DNA of 39,550 nucleotides from Pseudomonas amygdali (GCF_002699855.1 NZ_LKBW01000268.1:1-39550), one strand, 5' to 3'; positions 18,561 to 28,555 are shown, numbered from the stretch's first letter. Notes: generated by a model from the sequence alone, not told the origin. Program-made: numbers and translations.

Positions 18561-19546
18561 AACCCAAGCGTTTCGCCCTGACACCCGGTGAGCCGGCCGG
18601 CATAGGCCCTGACCTTTGCCTGCTGCTCGCCACGCAGCCTCAGCCATACCCCCTGATCGCCATCACCAGCCGTGACCTGCTCCTTAAGCGGGCCGCGCAA
18701 CTGGGTGTGGCGGTCAGTCTGCTTGACGTCACCCCTGATACGCTTCCCGACCTGCCTGCGCCTGCCGGCAGTTTGTACGTCTGGGATACGCCACTGGCCG
18801 CTCCGGTGGAAACCGGCGTGCTGAACAAGGCCAATGCTGCATTCGTCCTGGAAACCCTGATTCGCGCGGGCCAGGGCTGCCTGGATGGGCTGTTCAGCGG
18901 CATGATCACCGCCCCGGTGCACAAAGGCGTGATCAACGACGGCGGTATCGCGTTTTCCGGACACACCGAATTTCTCGCTGAACTGACTCACACCGAACAG
19001 GTGGTGATGATGCTGGCGACCGGCGACCTGCGCGTGGCGCTGGTGACCACGCACCTGCCGTTGCGCGAAGTGGCCGATGCCATCACGCCAGACCGACTGG
19101 AGCGCGTGACACGCATCCTGCATGCCGATCTGGTGAACAAGTTCGGCATTGCCCGCCCGCGTATTCTGGTCTGCGGCCTCAACCCTCATGCAGGCGAAAG
19201 CGGGCATCTGGGCCGTGAAGAAATCGACATCATCGAACCGACTCTGGAGCGCCTGCGCAGCGAGGGCCTGGACTTACGCGGCCCACTGCCTGCCGACACT
19301 CTGTTTACCCCCAAATATCTGGAGCACTGCGACGCAGTGCTGGCGATGTACCACGATCAAGGCTTGCCCGTGCTGAAATACAAAGGTTTCGGCGCAGCAG
19401 TCAATGTGACGCTCGGCCTGCCGATTATCCGCACTTCTGTCGATCACGGCACGGCGCTGGAGCTGGCTGGCAGCGCGAACATTGACACCGGCAGCCTGCA
19501 CGTTGCACTGCAAACCGCCTACCAGATGGCCGAGACCCATTCATGA
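18557..19546 (+). CDS. pdxA: 4-hydroxythreonine-4-phosphate dehydrogenase
   Basis: PdxA oxidises 4-phosphohydroxy-threonine in the DXP-dependent pathway of pyridoxal phosphate synthesis. The 329-residue protein shows [13 protein letters not shown] at the N-terminus, TAPVHKG, the metal-ligand region [24 protein letters not shown], and [15 protein letters not shown] with its conserved His and Asp. It starts with GTG, overlapping the surA stop by four bases (GTGA), and ends overlapping the rsmA ATG by four bases (ATGA). Expression is therefore tied to both neighbours. Confidence 0.96.
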   Translation: MKPKRFALTPGEPAGIGPDLCLLLATQPQPYPLIAITSRDLLLKRAAQLGVAVSLLDVTPDTLPDLPAPAGSLYVWDTPLAAPVETGVLNKANAAFVLETLIRAGQGCLDGLFSGMITAPVHKGVINDGGIAFSGHTEFLAELTHTEQVVMMLATGDLRVALVTTHLPLREVADAITPDRLERVTRILHADLVNKFGIARPRILVCGLNPHAGESGHLGREEIDIIEPTLERLRSEGLDLRGPLPADTLFTPKYLEHCDAVLAMYHDQGLPVLKYKGFGAAVNVTLGLPIIRTSVDHGTALELAGSANIDTGSLHVALQTAYQMAETHS

Positions 19547-20349
19547 CCGAGCAATACCAACACCGGGCGCGCAAGCGTTTCGGGCAGAACTTCCTGCACG
19601 ACGCAGGCGTTATCGACAAAATCCTGCGCGCCATTCGTGCCAAACCTGAAGACCGGCTGCTGGAAATCGGACCGGGCCAGGGCGCGCTGACCGAAGGGCT
19701 GCTCAACAGCGGCGCACAGCTGGATGTGGTCGAGCTGGACAAGGACCTGATCCCGATCCTCACCGGCCAGTTCGGCAACAAGCCAAATTTCAACCTGCAT
19801 CAGGGTGATGCACTGAAGTTCGACTTCAACAGCCTGGGTGCCGAACCGCACAGCCTGCGTGTCGTGGGCAACCTGCCGTACAACATCTCGACGCCGTTGA
19901 TTTTTCATCTGTTGCAAAACGCCAGCCTGATCCGCGACATGCACTTCATGTTGCAGAAGGAGGTGGTCGAGCGCATGGCTGCCGGTCCCGGCGGCGGTGA
20001 CTGGGGTCGCCTGTCGATCATGGTCCAGTACCATTGCCGCGTGGAGCATCTGTTCAACGTCGGGCCGGGGGCGTTCAACCCGCCGCCGAAAGTGGACTCG
20101 GCCATTGTGCGTCTCGTCCCTTACGAAACATTGCCGCACCCTGCCAAGGATCACCGCGTGCTGGAGCGCATCGTGCGTGAAGCGTTCAACCAGCGTCGCA
20201 AGACCCTGCGCAACACGCTCAAGTTGCTGTTGACCAGCGACGAGATTACCGCTTCCGGAGTAGACGGCAGCTTGCGTCCCGAGCAACTCGACCTGGCTGC
20301 ATTCGTCCGTCTGGCAGACACTCTCAGCGAGAAAGTTGTGACAGAGTGA
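19543..20349 (+). CDS. rsmA: 16S rRNA (A1518/A1519-N6)-dimethyltransferase
   Basis: RsmA (KsgA) dimethylates the two adjacent adenines in the helix 45 loop of 16S rRNA, a late checkpoint in 30S assembly. The 268-residue protein has [11 protein letters not shown] at the N-terminus, SAM motif [15 protein letters not shown] and the catalytic motif [10 protein letters not shown]-terminal helical domain with [13 protein letters not shown] follows. It overlaps pdxA by four bases. Downstream, 113 bases separate it from apaG and contain a long inverted repeat. Confidence 0.97.
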   Translation: MTEQYQHRARKRFGQNFLHDAGVIDKILRAIRAKPEDRLLEIGPGQGALTEGLLNSGAQLDVVELDKDLIPILTGQFGNKPNFNLHQGDALKFDFNSLGAEPHSLRVVGNLPYNISTPLIFHLLQNASLIRDMHFMLQKEVVERMAAGPGGGDWGRLSIMVQYHCRVEHLFNVGPGAFNPPPKVDSAIVRLVPYETLPHPAKDHRVLERIVREAFNQRRKTLRNTLKLLLTSDEITASGVDGSLRPEQLDLAAFVRLADTLSEKVVTE

Positions 20350-20355
20350 ACCCTG

Positions 20356-20404
20356 AGGACAAGTAAACGGCACTGCCAGTCGTCATTTCCCGCTTACTTG
20401 TCCT
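20356..20404. promoter_or_regulatory. 15-nt inverted repeat between rsmA and apaG
   Basis: AGGACAAGTAAACGG (20356-20370) is complementary to CCGCTTACTTGTCCT (20390-20404) at 14 of 15 positions, with a 19-base loop. No T tract follows, so it is not a standard intrinsic terminator. ACTTGTC is repeated directly just after the right arm. It could be an mRNA-stabilising hairpin or an operator for an internal apaG promoter. Confidence 0.55.
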
Positions 20405-20462
20405 AGACTTGTCTACCTGCCGCACACGCCATTTTTTCGTTATGGATTTCAAGGCCTATTGC

Positions 20463-20843
20463 ATGCCCGATTCTCGTTACCAGGTCGACGTCAGCGTCGT
20501 CACACGCTTTCTCTCGGAACAGTCGCAACCCGAGCAGAATCGCTTCGCTTTCGCCTATACCATCACCGTGCACAACAACGGTAAATTACCTGCCAGGCTG
20601 CTGTCGCGTCACTGGGTCATCACCGACGGCGACGGCCATGTCGAAGAGGTGCGCGGCGAGGGCGTGGTCGGTCAGCAACCGTTGATCGAGGTCGGTAAAA
20701 GCCATACCTACAGCAGCGGTACGGTAATGACCACCCGCGTGGGCAATATGCAGGGTTCTTATCAGATGCTGGCTGAAGACGGTAAACGCTTTGATGCGGT
20801 CATAAAGCCCTTTCGTCTGGCCGTCCCGGGTTCGCTGCACTGA
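20463..20843 (+). CDS. apaG: ApaG (DUF525) protein
   Basis: ApaG is a small fibronectin-III-like beta-sandwich protein encoded next to apaH in many proteobacteria; its biochemical role is not settled. The 126-residue product beginning [12 protein letters not shown] has the usual family length and conserved segments: [33 protein letters not shown] and the Gly-rich MQGSYQM. The start at 20463 is chosen over an in-frame ATG at 20442 and a TTG at 20409 because AAGG lies eight bases before it and the family begins here. Its stop codon overlaps the apaH ATG (TGATG). Confidence 0.92.
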   Translation: MPDSRYQVDVSVVTRFLSEQSQPEQNRFAFAYTITVHNNGKLPARLLSRHWVITDGDGHVEEVRGEGVVGQQPLIEVGKSHTYSSGTVMTTRVGNMQGSYQMLAEDGKRFDAVIKPFRLAVPGSLH

Positions 20844-21739
20844 TGGCGGTGTACGCCGTTGGTGACCTGCAAGGTTGCCTTGAACCTCTGCAATGCCTGC
20901 TCGAGCACGTCCACTTCAACCCCGAGCATGATCGACTCTGGCTGGTGGGCGATTTGGTCAATCGTGGCCCGCAATCGCTGGAAACACTTCGCTACCTGTA
21001 CGGCCTCCGTGAATCGCTGGTGTGCGTGCTGGGCAATCATGACCTGCACCTGCTTGCCGTCGCCCGTAAACACGAACTGCTCAAAAAAGGCGATACGCTG
21101 CGCGAAATCCTTGAAGCGCCGGATCGTGACGAATTGCTCGGCTGGGTGCGTCGGCAAAAGCTGATGCACTACGATGCAGAGCGCAACGTCGCCATGGTGC
21201 ATGCCGGTATCGCGCCGCAGTGGTCGCTGAAAAAGGCCTTGAAGCACGCAGCCGAAGTCGAGCATGCACTTCAGGACGACCAGCTGTATGGCGCTTTTCT
21301 CGACGGCATGTACGGCAATGAGCCGGCCAAGTGGGACAACGACCTGCAAGGCGTCACGCGTTTGCGGGTGATTACCAACTACTTCACCCGTATGCGCTTC
21401 TGCACCAGCGACGGCAAGCTCGACATGAAGAGCAAGGAAGGCGTTGAAACCGCCATACCTGGCTATGCGCCCTGGTTCAGCCACCCGAAACGCAAGACCC
21501 GTGAGCTGAAAATCATTTTTGGCCACTGGGCGGCGCTTGAGGGTCGCTGCAACGAGCCTGGCGTCTTTGCCCTCGACAGCGGATGTGTCTGGGGCGGCTC
21601 GATGACGCTCCTCAACGTTGATACCCTTGAACGTCACCAATGCAATTGCGATGCTGTCGGCCAGGCCGCCAACGGGCTTGTTACAAGCGCACAGGCCGGC
21701 ACCGCCACTAACCCCCAGGCTCAGGAGCCCAGGCAATGA
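20843..21739 (+). CDS. apaH: Symmetrical bis(5'-nucleosyl)-tetraphosphatase
   Basis: ApaH cleaves Ap4A to two ADP and also removes Np4 caps from bacterial RNA. The 298-residue protein contains the metallophosphatase motifs in order: [24 protein letters not shown], a later AMVHAGI and FGHWA. The C-terminal tail (about the last 25 residues) is Ala/Gln-rich and probably disordered. It overlaps apaG by one base and its stop overlaps the glpE start (ATGA), so apaG, apaH and glpE form a tightly coupled unit. Confidence 0.96.
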   Translation: MAVYAVGDLQGCLEPLQCLLEHVHFNPEHDRLWLVGDLVNRGPQSLETLRYLYGLRESLVCVLGNHDLHLLAVARKHELLKKGDTLREILEAPDRDELLGWVRRQKLMHYDAERNVAMVHAGIAPQWSLKKALKHAAEVEHALQDDQLYGAFLDGMYGNEPAKWDNDLQGVTRLRVITNYFTRMRFCTSDGKLDMKSKEGVETAIPGYAPWFSHPKRKTRELKIIFGHWAALEGRCNEPGVFALDSGCVWGGSMTLLNVDTLERHQCNCDAVGQAANGLVTSAQAGTATNPQAQEPRQ

Positions 21740-22056
21740 CCGAATTCAAACGTATTCCACCTGAACAGGCACAGGCACTGCGCGAGCAAGGTGCAGTGCT
21801 GGTCGATGTTCGTGATGCGCAGACCTTTCAAAGCAATCACATTCCTGACTCCGTGCATCTGGACAATCACTCGATTGCCGACTTCATCGCCAAGGCCGAT
21901 CTGGACAAGCCGCTGGTCGTTGTCTGCTACCACGGCAACTCCAGCCAGAGCGCTGCAGCCTACCTGGTGGGCCAGGGTTTCTCCGACGTATACAGCGTGG
22001 ACGGCGGCTTTGAGCTGTGGCGCGCTACTTACCCTGACGAAACCGCGCAAGGCTGA
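21736..22056 (+). CDS. glpE: Thiosulfate sulfurtransferase GlpE (single-domain rhodanese)
   Basis: GlpE transfers sulfane sulfur from thiosulfate to cyanide or thiols such as thioredoxin. The 106-residue protein is one rhodanese domain with [11 protein letters not shown] near the N-terminus and the active-site loop CYHGNSSQ carrying the catalytic Cys. The C-terminal [10 protein letters not shown] is also typical. The length equals that of E. coli GlpE. It is the last gene of the lptD-apaH run in the sense that a long spacer follows. In Pseudomonas it is not linked to glycerol metabolism genes, so the name reflects homology only. Confidence 0.92.
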   Translation: MTEFKRIPPEQAQALREQGAVLVDVRDAQTFQSNHIPDSVHLDNHSIADFIAKADLDKPLVVVCYHGNSSQSAAAYLVGQGFSDVYSVDGGFELWRATYPDETAQG

Positions 22057-22082
22057 TAAAAAATATTTTTATGACAGCTGAT

Positions 22083-22109
22083 CCCGCGTTTTACGCGGGC
22101 TCGCGAGCC
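22083..22109 (+). terminator. Hairpins after glpE
   Basis: CCCGCGT (22083-22089) pairs with ACGCGGG (22093-22099) around TTT, and the perfect palindrome GGCTCGCGAGCC (22098-22109) overlaps its end. No T tract follows; an AT-rich AAAAATATTTTT block sits directly after the glpE stop instead. It probably marks the operon end, but it lacks the classical terminator form. Confidence 0.35.
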
Positions 22110-22167
22110 ATCTGACGAACGGTCAGCCCGTCTTCTCGCGCATCCCTTCTTTATCTTTCCGAATCCG

Positions 22168-22180
22168 AACTATCCTTAGC
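22168..22180 (+). promoter_or_regulatory. RpoS-like -10 region upstream of prkA
   Basis: ACTATCCTTAG resembles the stationary-phase sigma extended -10 (CTAYACTT) with one deviation. It lies about 165 bases before the prkA ATG, with no clear -35 element, as tolerated by RpoS. E. coli yeaGH is RpoS-dependent, which makes the idea plausible. The 284-base glpE-prkA spacer also contains GCCTAGGC at 22179-22186; I see no gene in it. Confidence 0.3.
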
Positions 22181-22340
22181 CTAGGCCATCCGTATTCAGG
22201 GGAGAGCCGGTACACCGGCGCGTGGGTCATCGGTAGTTACTTTTAAGGTGTTCTGGGGGGAAACAGCAGCCGCATTGTGGTTGCTGCCAGCATCGACTGA
22301 CGATCCGCCGCCGGCTCCACGTATCGAGCGAGGTGACGTC

Positions 22341-24263
22341 ATGAGTATATTCAGCCACTTCCAACAACGCTTCGAAAGCACACGGCAAGAAGAGCTCTCG
22401 CTACAGGAGTATCTGGAGCTCTGCAAACAGGACCGCAGCGCTTACGCCTCTGCCGCAGAACGTCTTCTGCTGGCCATTGGCGAGCCCGAACTGGTGGATA
22501 CCTCTACCAACTCCAGGCTCTCGCGAATATTCTCCAACAAGGTGATACGCCGCTATCCAGCCTTTGCCGACTTCCACGGAATGGAAGAATGCATCGACCA
22601 GATTGTTTCGTATTTCCGCCATGCCGCCCAAGGCCTGGAAGAGAAGAAGCAAATCCTTTACCTGCTCGGCCCGGTTGGCGGCGGTAAGTCGTCCCTGGCT
22701 GAAAAGCTCAAGCAACTGATCGAAAGAGTCCCGTTCTACGCCATCAAGGGCTCGCCAGTCTTCGAGTCGCCTCTGGGCCTGTTCAACGCCACTGAGGACG
22801 GCGCGATTCTGGAAGAAGACTTCGGAATTCCGCGACGCTACCTGAGCACTATCATGTCGCCTTGGGCGACCAAGCGCCTGGCCGAGTTCGGTGGTGACAT
22901 CAGCCAGTTCAAGGTTGTGAAGCTCTACCCTTCGATTCTCAACCAGATCGCCGTAGCGAAAACCGAGCCCGGCGACGAAAACAACCAGGATATTTCCGCG
23001 CTGGTCGGCAAGGTCGATATTCGAAAACTGGAAGAATTCCCACAGAACGACGCCGACGCGTACAGCTACTCGGGCGCACTGTGCCGGGCCAACCAGGGCC
23101 TGATGGAATTCGTCGAGATGTTCAAGGCACCGATCAAGGTCCTTCACCCGTTGCTGACCGCGACCCAGGAAGGTAACTACAACAGTACCGAGGGGCTGGG
23201 TGCCATCCCGTTCACCGGTATTCTGCTGGCGCACTCCAACGAATCGGAATGGCACAGCTTCCGCAACAACAAGAACAACGAAGCCTTCATCGACCGTATC
23301 TACATCGTGAAGGTGCCGTACTGCCTGCGTGTCAGCGACGAGATCAAGATTTACGACAAACTGCTTTTCAACAGCTCGCTGTCCAAAGCGCATTGCGCAC
23401 CTGACACCTTGAAGATGCTCGCACAATTCACCACGCTGTCGCGCCTCAAAGAGCCGGACAACTCCAACATCTACTCCAAGATGCGCGTGTATGACGGCGA
23501 GAACCTGAAAGATACCGACCCCAAAGCCAAGTCGATCCAGGAATACCGCGACAGTGCGGGCGTCGACGAAGGCATGAACGGTCTCTCTACCCGCTTCGCG
23601 TTCAAGATTCTGTCCAAGGTCTTCAACTTCGATCCACACGAAATTGCTGCCAACCCGGTGCACCTGCTGTACGTACTGGAACAGCAGATCGAACAGGAGC
23701 AATTTCCGGCCGAAACGCGTGAACGCTACCTGCGCTTCATCAAGGAATACCTGGCACCCCGCTACATCGAGTTTATCGGCAAGGAAATCCAGACGGCGTA
23801 CCTGGAATCCTACAGCGAGTACGGTCAGAACATTTTCGACCGCTACGTGCTGTATGCAGACTTCTGGATTCAGGATCAGGAATACCGCGATCCGGAAACC
23901 GGCGAGATTCTCAACCGCGTGGCCTTGAACGAGGAGCTGGAAAAGATCGAGAAACCGGCCGGCATCAGCAACCCGAAAGACTTCCGCAACGAAATAGTCA
24001 ACTTCGTGCTGCGTGCCCGCGCCAACAACAACGGCAAGAATCCGACCTGGCTCAGCTACGAGAAGCTGCGCGTGGTGATCGAGAAGAAAATGTTCTCCAA
24101 CACCGAGGACCTACTGCCCGTCATCAGCTTCAATGCCAAGGCCAGCAAGGAGGATCAGCAGAAGCACAACGACTTCGTCACACGAATGGTCGAGAGGGGC
24201 TACACGGACAAGCAGGTACGTCTGCTGTCCGAATGGTATCTGCGCGTGCGGAAATCGCAATAA
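22341..24263 (+). CDS. prkA: PrkA-type AAA+ serine protein kinase (YeaG)
   Basis: The 640-residue protein joins an AAA+ ATPase module with a C-terminal PrkA kinase-like domain. The P-loop GPVGGGKSS is at residues 110-118. The segment MNGLSTRFAFKILSKVFN and the C-terminal third match PrkA. In E. coli, YeaG acts with YeaH in nitrogen-starvation and stationary-phase adaptation; in Bacillus, PrkA affects sporulation and may have protease activity. The ATG at 22341 with GAGGTGA is the family start; a 31-codon in-frame extension upstream is not supported. It is the first gene of prkA-yeaH-ycgB, separated from yeaH by 121 bases that contain a repeat. Confidence 0.94.
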   Translation: MSIFSHFQQRFESTRQEELSLQEYLELCKQDRSAYASAAERLLLAIGEPELVDTSTNSRLSRIFSNKVIRRYPAFADFHGMEECIDQIVSYFRHAAQGLEEKKQILYLLGPVGGGKSSLAEKLKQLIERVPFYAIKGSPVFESPLGLFNATEDGAILEEDFGIPRRYLSTIMSPWATKRLAEFGGDISQFKVVKLYPSILNQIAVAKTEPGDENNQDISALVGKVDIRKLEEFPQNDADAYSYSGALCRANQGLMEFVEMFKAPIKVLHPLLTATQEGNYNSTEGLGAIPFTGILLAHSNESEWHSFRNNKNNEAFIDRIYIVKVPYCLRVSDEIKIYDKLLFNSSLSKAHCAPDTLKMLAQFTTLSRLKEPDNSNIYSKMRVYDGENLKDTDPKAKSIQEYRDSAGVDEGMNGLSTRFAFKILSKVFNFDPHEIAANPVHLLYVLEQQIEQEQFPAETRERYLRFIKEYLAPRYIEFIGKEIQTAYLESYSEYGQNIFDRYVLYADFWIQDQEYRDPETGEILNRVALNEELEKIEKPAGISNPKDFRNEIVNFVLRARANNNGKNPTWLSYEKLRVVIEKKMFSNTEDLLPVISFNAKASKEDQQKHNDFVTRMVERGYTDKQVRLLSEWYLRVRKSQ

Positions 24264-24266
24264 AGC

Positions 24267-24370
24267 AGCTGCAAGCTTCAAGCTATCAGCTGCAAGCGAA
24301 AAGCGATCGAGGCCCGGCTTCGGGATCGATGGCGCGCTCGCTTGCAGCTTGAAGCTTACAACTTGAAGCT
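24267..24370. repeat. Inverted repeat with 32-base arms between prkA and yeaH
   Basis: The left arm 24267-24298 and the right arm 24339-24370 are complementary at 25 of 32 positions. Both are built from GCTTCAAGCTGCAAGC-like units. The 40-base centre holds a further CCCG-GCTT-CGGG hairpin flanked by GATCG/CGATC. It ends two bases before the yeaH ribosome binding region (CCGGAGGAG). GCTTGCAGCTTGAAGCTT-type sequences are a common intergenic repeat type in Pseudomonas, as I recall. It could stabilise prkA mRNA or lower yeaH translation. Confidence 0.7.
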
Positions 24371-24384
24371 CCCCGGAGGAGCCT

Positions 24385-25656
24385 ATGAGCTATGTGATCG
24401 ACCGACGTCTCAACGGCAAGAACAAGAGCACGGTAAACCGGCAGCGGTTTCTGCGTCGTTACCGTGACCACATTAAAAAGGCAGTGGAGGAAGCGGTCAG
24501 CCGGCGCTCCATTACTGACATGGAACACGGCGAGCAGATCAGTATTCCCGGACGCGACATTGACGAACCGGTGTTGCATCACGGTCGTGGCGGCAAACAG
24601 ACCGTTGTTCATCCAGGCAACAAGGAGTTCACCACAGGCGAGCACATCGCCCGCCCTCAAGGCGGCGGTGGCGGCAAAGGGCCTGGCAAGGCAGGCAACT
24701 CCGGCGAAGGCATGGATGAGTTCTCGTTTCAGATTACTCAGGAAGAGTTTCTCGAGTTCATGTTCGAAGACCTGGAGCTGCCGAACCTGGTCAAGCGCAA
24801 CCTGACCGGTACCGACACCTTCAAGACCGTGCGCGCGGGTATCAGCAACGAAGGCAACCCTTCACGCATCAACATCATCCGTACCCTGCGCTCGGCGCAT
24901 GCGCGACGCATTGCGCTGTCCGGCAGCAGTCGGGCAAAACTCAAAGAGGCAACTGTCGAGCTTGAGCGTATGAAGCGCGAAGAGCCCGACAACTTCGGCG
25001 ATATTCAGGAACTGGAAGTAGAAATCGATCGACTGAAAGCACGTATTCGTCGCGTACCGTATCTCGATACGTTCGACCTCAAGTACAACCTGCTGGTCAA
25101 ACAACCCAACCCCAGTTCCAAAGCGGTCATGTTTTGCCTGATGGACGTCTCCGGATCCATGACCCAGGCGACCAAAGACATCGCCAAGCGCTTCTTCATC
25201 CTGCTGTACCTGTTTCTCAAGCGTAATTACGACAAGATCGATGTTGTGTTCATTCGCCACCACACCAGCGCCCGGGAAGTGGACGAAGAAGAGTTTTTCT
25301 ATTCCCGGGAAACCGGCGGCACCATCGTTTCCAGCGCATTGAAACTGATGCAGGAGATCATGGCCGAACGCTACCCAAGCAGCGACTGGAATATTTACGC
25401 GGCACAGGCCTCGGACGGAGACAACTGGAACGACGATTCGCCCATTTGCCGGGAAATCCTGACCAAACAGATCATGCCCTTCGTGCAGTACTACACGTAC
25501 GTGGAGATCACGCCGCGTGAGCACCAGGCCTTGTGGTACGAATACGAGCGTATCGGTGAAGACTACGCCGACACGTTCGCCCAGCAGCAGCTGGTCTCTG
25601 CCGGTGATATCTATCCGGTATTCCGCGAACTCTTCCAGCGAAGGTTAGTGTCATGA
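24385..25656 (+). CDS. yeaH: YeaH/YhbH family protein (DUF444)
   Basis: The 423-residue protein is the standard partner of PrkA. It has a basic N-terminus ([20 protein letters not shown]) typical of DUF444, a Gly-rich linker at about residues 92-110, and a von Willebrand A-like domain. The metal-binding MIDAS motif DVSGSM begins at residue 254. GGAGGAG precedes the ATG. Its stop overlaps the ycgB start by four bases. In E. coli it works with YeaG in starvation survival, but no biochemical activity is established. The vWA domain suggests it assembles with, or is remodelled by, the AAA+ module of PrkA; that is inference. Confidence 0.93.
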   Translation: MSYVIDRRLNGKNKSTVNRQRFLRRYRDHIKKAVEEAVSRRSITDMEHGEQISIPGRDIDEPVLHHGRGGKQTVVHPGNKEFTTGEHIARPQGGGGGKGPGKAGNSGEGMDEFSFQITQEEFLEFMFEDLELPNLVKRNLTGTDTFKTVRAGISNEGNPSRINIIRTLRSAHARRIALSGSSRAKLKEATVELERMKREEPDNFGDIQELEVEIDRLKARIRRVPYLDTFDLKYNLLVKQPNPSSKAVMFCLMDVSGSMTQATKDIAKRFFILLYLFLKRNYDKIDVVFIRHHTSAREVDEEEFFYSRETGGTIVSSALKLMQEIMAERYPSSDWNIYAAQASDGDNWNDDSPICREILTKQIMPFVQYYTYVEITPREHQALWYEYERIGEDYADTFAQQQLVSAGDIYPVFRELFQRRLVS

Positions 25657-27215
25657 CCGCCAGAGAGCAGAAGCGCCAACCCCTTTCCACGGGGTCAGAG
25701 TGGACATTTGAACTGATCCGGGCCTACGACCGTGAGATCGGCAGAATTGCCGAGCGGTATGCTCTGGACACCTATCCCAACCAGATTGAGGTGATCACTG
25801 CCGAACAGATGATGGATGCCTACGCCTCGGTGGGCATGCCCCTGGGCTACCATCACTGGTCATACGGCAAACACTTCCTCAGCACTGAAAAATCCTATTC
25901 GCGTGGCCAGATGGGGCTGGCGTACGAGATTGTGATCAACTCGGACCCGTGCATTGCCTACCTGATGGAAGAAAACACCATCTGCATGCAGGCGCTGGTC
26001 GTTGCGCACGCCTGCTATGGCCACAACAGCTTCTTCAAGGGCAATTACCTGTTCCGCACCTGGACCGACGCCAGCTCGATCATTGATTATCTGGTGTTCG
26101 CCAAGCAGTACATCATGCAATGCGAGGAGCGGCATGGCATCGACGCCGTGGAAGATTTGCTCGACTCGTGCCACGCGTTGATGAACTACGGCGTGGACCG
26201 CTACAAGCGTCCGTATCCGATTTCCGCTGAAGAGGAACGGCGGCGTCAGAAGGATAGGGAAGAACATCTTCAGCGCCAGATCAACGATCTTTGGCGCACT
26301 ATTCCGAAGAACGCCGAAAAAAACAGCAAAGAGGACAACGCACGCTTTCCTGCCGAGCCGCAGGAAAACATTCTCTATTTCATCGAGAAACACGCGCCGC
26401 TGCTGGAGCCCTGGCAGCGCGAAGTGGTGCGCATTGTGCGCAAGATCGCGCAGTACTTTTATCCACAGCGCCAGACCCAGGTGATGAACGAAGGCTGGGC
26501 AACGTTCTGGCATTACACGCTGATGAACGACCTGTACGACGAAGGACTGGTCACCGACGGCTTCATGATGGAGTTTCTGCAGTCGCACACCAGCGTGATT
26601 TTCCAGCCCGGTTTTGACAGCCCCTACTACAGCGGCATCAATCCCTACGCGCTGGGCTTTGCCATGTATCAGGACATACGCCGGATGTGCGAAAACCCTA
26701 CCGATGAGGACCGGCAGTGGTTTCCGGAAATTGCCGGCACCGACTGGCTGACGGCGATCAAGTTTGCGATGACCAGCTTCAAGGACGAGAGCTTCATTCT
26801 CCAATACTTGTCGCCCAAGGTGATTCGCGACCTCAAGCTGTTCAGCATCATGGACGACGACCAGCAGGAAGACCTGCTGGTGCCTGCCATTCATGATGAA
26901 AACGGTTATCGGACCATTCGCGAGATCCTCGCTGCGCAATACAACCTGGGCAATCGGGAGCCCAACGTGCAGATCTACAGCATCGACCGCCGAGGCGATC
27001 GCTCGCTGACCCTGCGCCACCAACAGCACAACCGAAAACCGCTGGGCGATTCGACAGACGAGGTGCTCAAGCACCTGTACCGGCTGTGGGGCTTTGATAT
27101 CCATCTCGAAACCCTGCAGGGCGATCAGGTGGTCAAGACCCATCACGTACCTCCAAAAGGCGAGCATGCCGACAGTGAGTATCCCCGGCTTGATATGGCG
27201 GTCGTCCATCTTTAG
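25653..27215 (+). CDS. ycgB: SpoVR family protein (YcgB)
   Basis: The 520-residue protein matches SpoVR/YcgB in length and layout. It has [13 protein letters not shown] near the N-terminus, a conserved HH/W-rich core ([10 protein letters not shown]), [28 protein letters not shown] and a C-terminal region with [15 protein letters not shown]. The many conserved His and Glu residues suggest a metal site, but no reaction is known. In Bacillus, SpoVR affects spore cortex formation. Here it is coupled to yeaH through an ATGA overlap and ends 43 bases before a strong terminator hairpin. The trio prkA-yeaH-ycgB is a widely conserved stress unit. Confidence 0.93.
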   Translation: MTAREQKRQPLSTGSEWTFELIRAYDREIGRIAERYALDTYPNQIEVITAEQMMDAYASVGMPLGYHHWSYGKHFLSTEKSYSRGQMGLAYEIVINSDPCIAYLMEENTICMQALVVAHACYGHNSFFKGNYLFRTWTDASSIIDYLVFAKQYIMQCEERHGIDAVEDLLDSCHALMNYGVDRYKRPYPISAEEERRRQKDREEHLQRQINDLWRTIPKNAEKNSKEDNARFPAEPQENILYFIEKHAPLLEPWQREVVRIVRKIAQYFYPQRQTQVMNEGWATFWHYTLMNDLYDEGLVTDGFMMEFLQSHTSVIFQPGFDSPYYSGINPYALGFAMYQDIRRMCENPTDEDRQWFPEIAGTDWLTAIKFAMTSFKDESFILQYLSPKVIRDLKLFSIMDDDQQEDLLVPAIHDENGYRTIREILAAQYNLGNREPNVQIYSIDRRGDRSLTLRHQQHNRKPLGDSTDEVLKHLYRLWGFDIHLETLQGDQVVKTHHVPPKGEHADSEYPRLDMAVVHL

Positions 27216-27258
27216 ACGTTAGGGTAAAGGCTGTTTAAACGGCTGCTCATGCAGCTTT

Positions 27259-27312
27259 AGCCTCCGCAAGCACGGCACAAGGTTTATCCTGTCGCGCTTA
27301 CGGAGGCTTTTT
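27259..27312 (+). terminator. Operon terminator whose 3' arm carries the cca ribosome binding site
   Basis: AGCCTCCG (27259-27266) pairs with CGGAGGCT (27301-27308). Inner pairings AAGC/GCTT and ACAAGG/CCTGT make a roughly 50-base stem-loop with a TTTAT apex, followed by five Ts (27308-27312). This is a good intrinsic terminator for prkA-yeaH-ycgB. The GGAGG in its 3' arm is also the Shine-Dalgarno of cca, six bases before the ATG. In any read-through or internally started transcript the site would be masked by CCTCC. Confidence 0.75.
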
Positions 27313-28542
27313 ATGCAGATTTATAAAGTGGGCGGTGCTGTACGCGACCGCCTCTTGGGTCAACCTGTCACTGATATTGATTGGGTCGTGGTCGGCGCGA
27401 GCACTGAGGACATGCTGGTCAAGGGCTATCGCCCGGTCGGCACAGACTTCCCGGTGTTTCTGCACCCGCTGACCAATGAGGAATACGCGCTGGCGCGCAC
27501 CGAGCGCAAAAGCGGCGTGGGCTATGGAGGCTTTGTTTTTCATGCAAGCCCCGAGGTAACGCTTGAGCAGGACCTGATTCGGCGCGACCTGACGATCAAT
27601 GCCATGGCCGAAGACAAGGACGGAAACCTGACCGACCCGTATAACGGTCAGAAAGACCTTGAAGCGCGAATATTGCGCCACGTTTCCCCCGCATTCGCCG
27701 AAGATCCGCTTAGGGTCTTGCGCGTGGCCCGGTTCGCAGCGCGCTACGCACGTTACGGTTTCACCATCGCACCCGAGACCTTGGGGCTGATGCGCCAGCT
27801 CAGTGAATCCGGCGAACTCAAGGCGCTGACCGCCGAGCGAAGCTGGAAGGAAATCTCACGCGCCCTCATGGAAGAGCAGCCTCAGGTGTTCATCCAGGTA
27901 CTGCACGACTGCGGCGCGCTCAAGGAACTGATGCCTGAGGTCGAGGCATTGTTTGGTGTACCGCAGCCCGCTACGCATCATCCGGAAATTGACACCGGCG
28001 TACACGTCCTCAGCGTGCTAGAGCAATCTGCGATTCACAAACACCCGCTGACCGTACGCTGGGCCTGCCTGCTGCACGATCTGGGCAAAGGGCTGACGCC
28101 AGAAGCCGAATGGCCCAGGCACATTGCCCATGAACATACCGGCCTGCGCCTGATTAAAGCGGTCAACGAGCGTTTTCGGGTGCCCAGGGAATGTCAGGAA
28201 CTGGCACTGCTGGTCGGCCAGTACCACACCCACGGTCATCGGGCGCTGGAACTGAAACCCTCGACTTTGCTGGAGCTGCTGCAAAGTGTCGACGTCTACC
28301 GCCGCCCGCAACGTTTTGAAGAGTTCATTGCGGCGTGCGAGATGGACGCGCGAGGACGTCACGGCTTCGAACAACGCAGTTATCCACAGGCTGATTACCT
28401 GCGCGGTGCAGCACAGGCCGCTCGAACGGTGTCAGTACAGCCGCTGCTGGAGAAGGGCTTCAAGGGCAAGGAACTGGGCGACGCGCTAAAGAACGAACGG
28501 CTCAAGGCGCTGAAAATCTATAAGGCGGAGCACGTCGCCTGA
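27313..28542 (+). CDS. cca: Multifunctional CCA-adding tRNA nucleotidyltransferase with HD domain
   Basis: Cca adds or repairs the 3'-terminal CCA of tRNAs. The 409-residue protein has the class II nucleotidyltransferase motifs [22 protein letters not shown] (catalytic Asp pair), [10 protein letters not shown] and [12 protein letters not shown]. It also has an HD phosphohydrolase domain with HDLGKG and [11 protein letters not shown]. The HD part matches the E. coli-type enzyme with 2',3'-cyclic phosphodiesterase and phosphatase activity. Its GGAGG ribosome binding site lies inside the terminator stem of the preceding operon. It is convergent with folK, with repeat copy C between them. Confidence 0.96.
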   Translation: MQIYKVGGAVRDRLLGQPVTDIDWVVVGASTEDMLVKGYRPVGTDFPVFLHPLTNEEYALARTERKSGVGYGGFVFHASPEVTLEQDLIRRDLTINAMAEDKDGNLTDPYNGQKDLEARILRHVSPAFAEDPLRVLRVARFAARYARYGFTIAPETLGLMRQLSESGELKALTAERSWKEISRALMEEQPQVFIQVLHDCGALKELMPEVEALFGVPQPATHHPEIDTGVHVLSVLEQSAIHKHPLTVRWACLLHDLGKGLTPEAEWPRHIAHEHTGLRLIKAVNERFRVPRECQELALLVGQYHTHGHRALELKPSTLLELLQSVDVYRRPQRFEEFIAACEMDARGRHGFEQRSYPQADYLRGAAQAARTVSVQPLLEKGFKGKELGDALKNERLKALKIYKAEHVA

Positions 28543-28555
28543 CTCTAACTGACTA

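Noticed and set aside
20409..20462. Longer ApaG starting at TTG 20409 or ATG 20442
   Set aside because: The ATG at 20463 gives the usual family length and has AAGG eight bases upstream.
22098..22109. GGCTCGCGAGCC as a specific operator
   Set aside because: It overlaps the hairpin after glpE and is more simply explained as part of that structure.
22248..22340. N-terminal extension of PrkA
   Set aside because: The 31 extra codons have no family similarity, while the ATG at 22341 has GAGGTGA and the known PrkA start MSIFSHFQQRF.
27259..27312. Metabolite riboswitch upstream of cca
   Set aside because: The structure is a single stem-loop with a T tract and no aptamer-like conserved core; a terminator explains it better.
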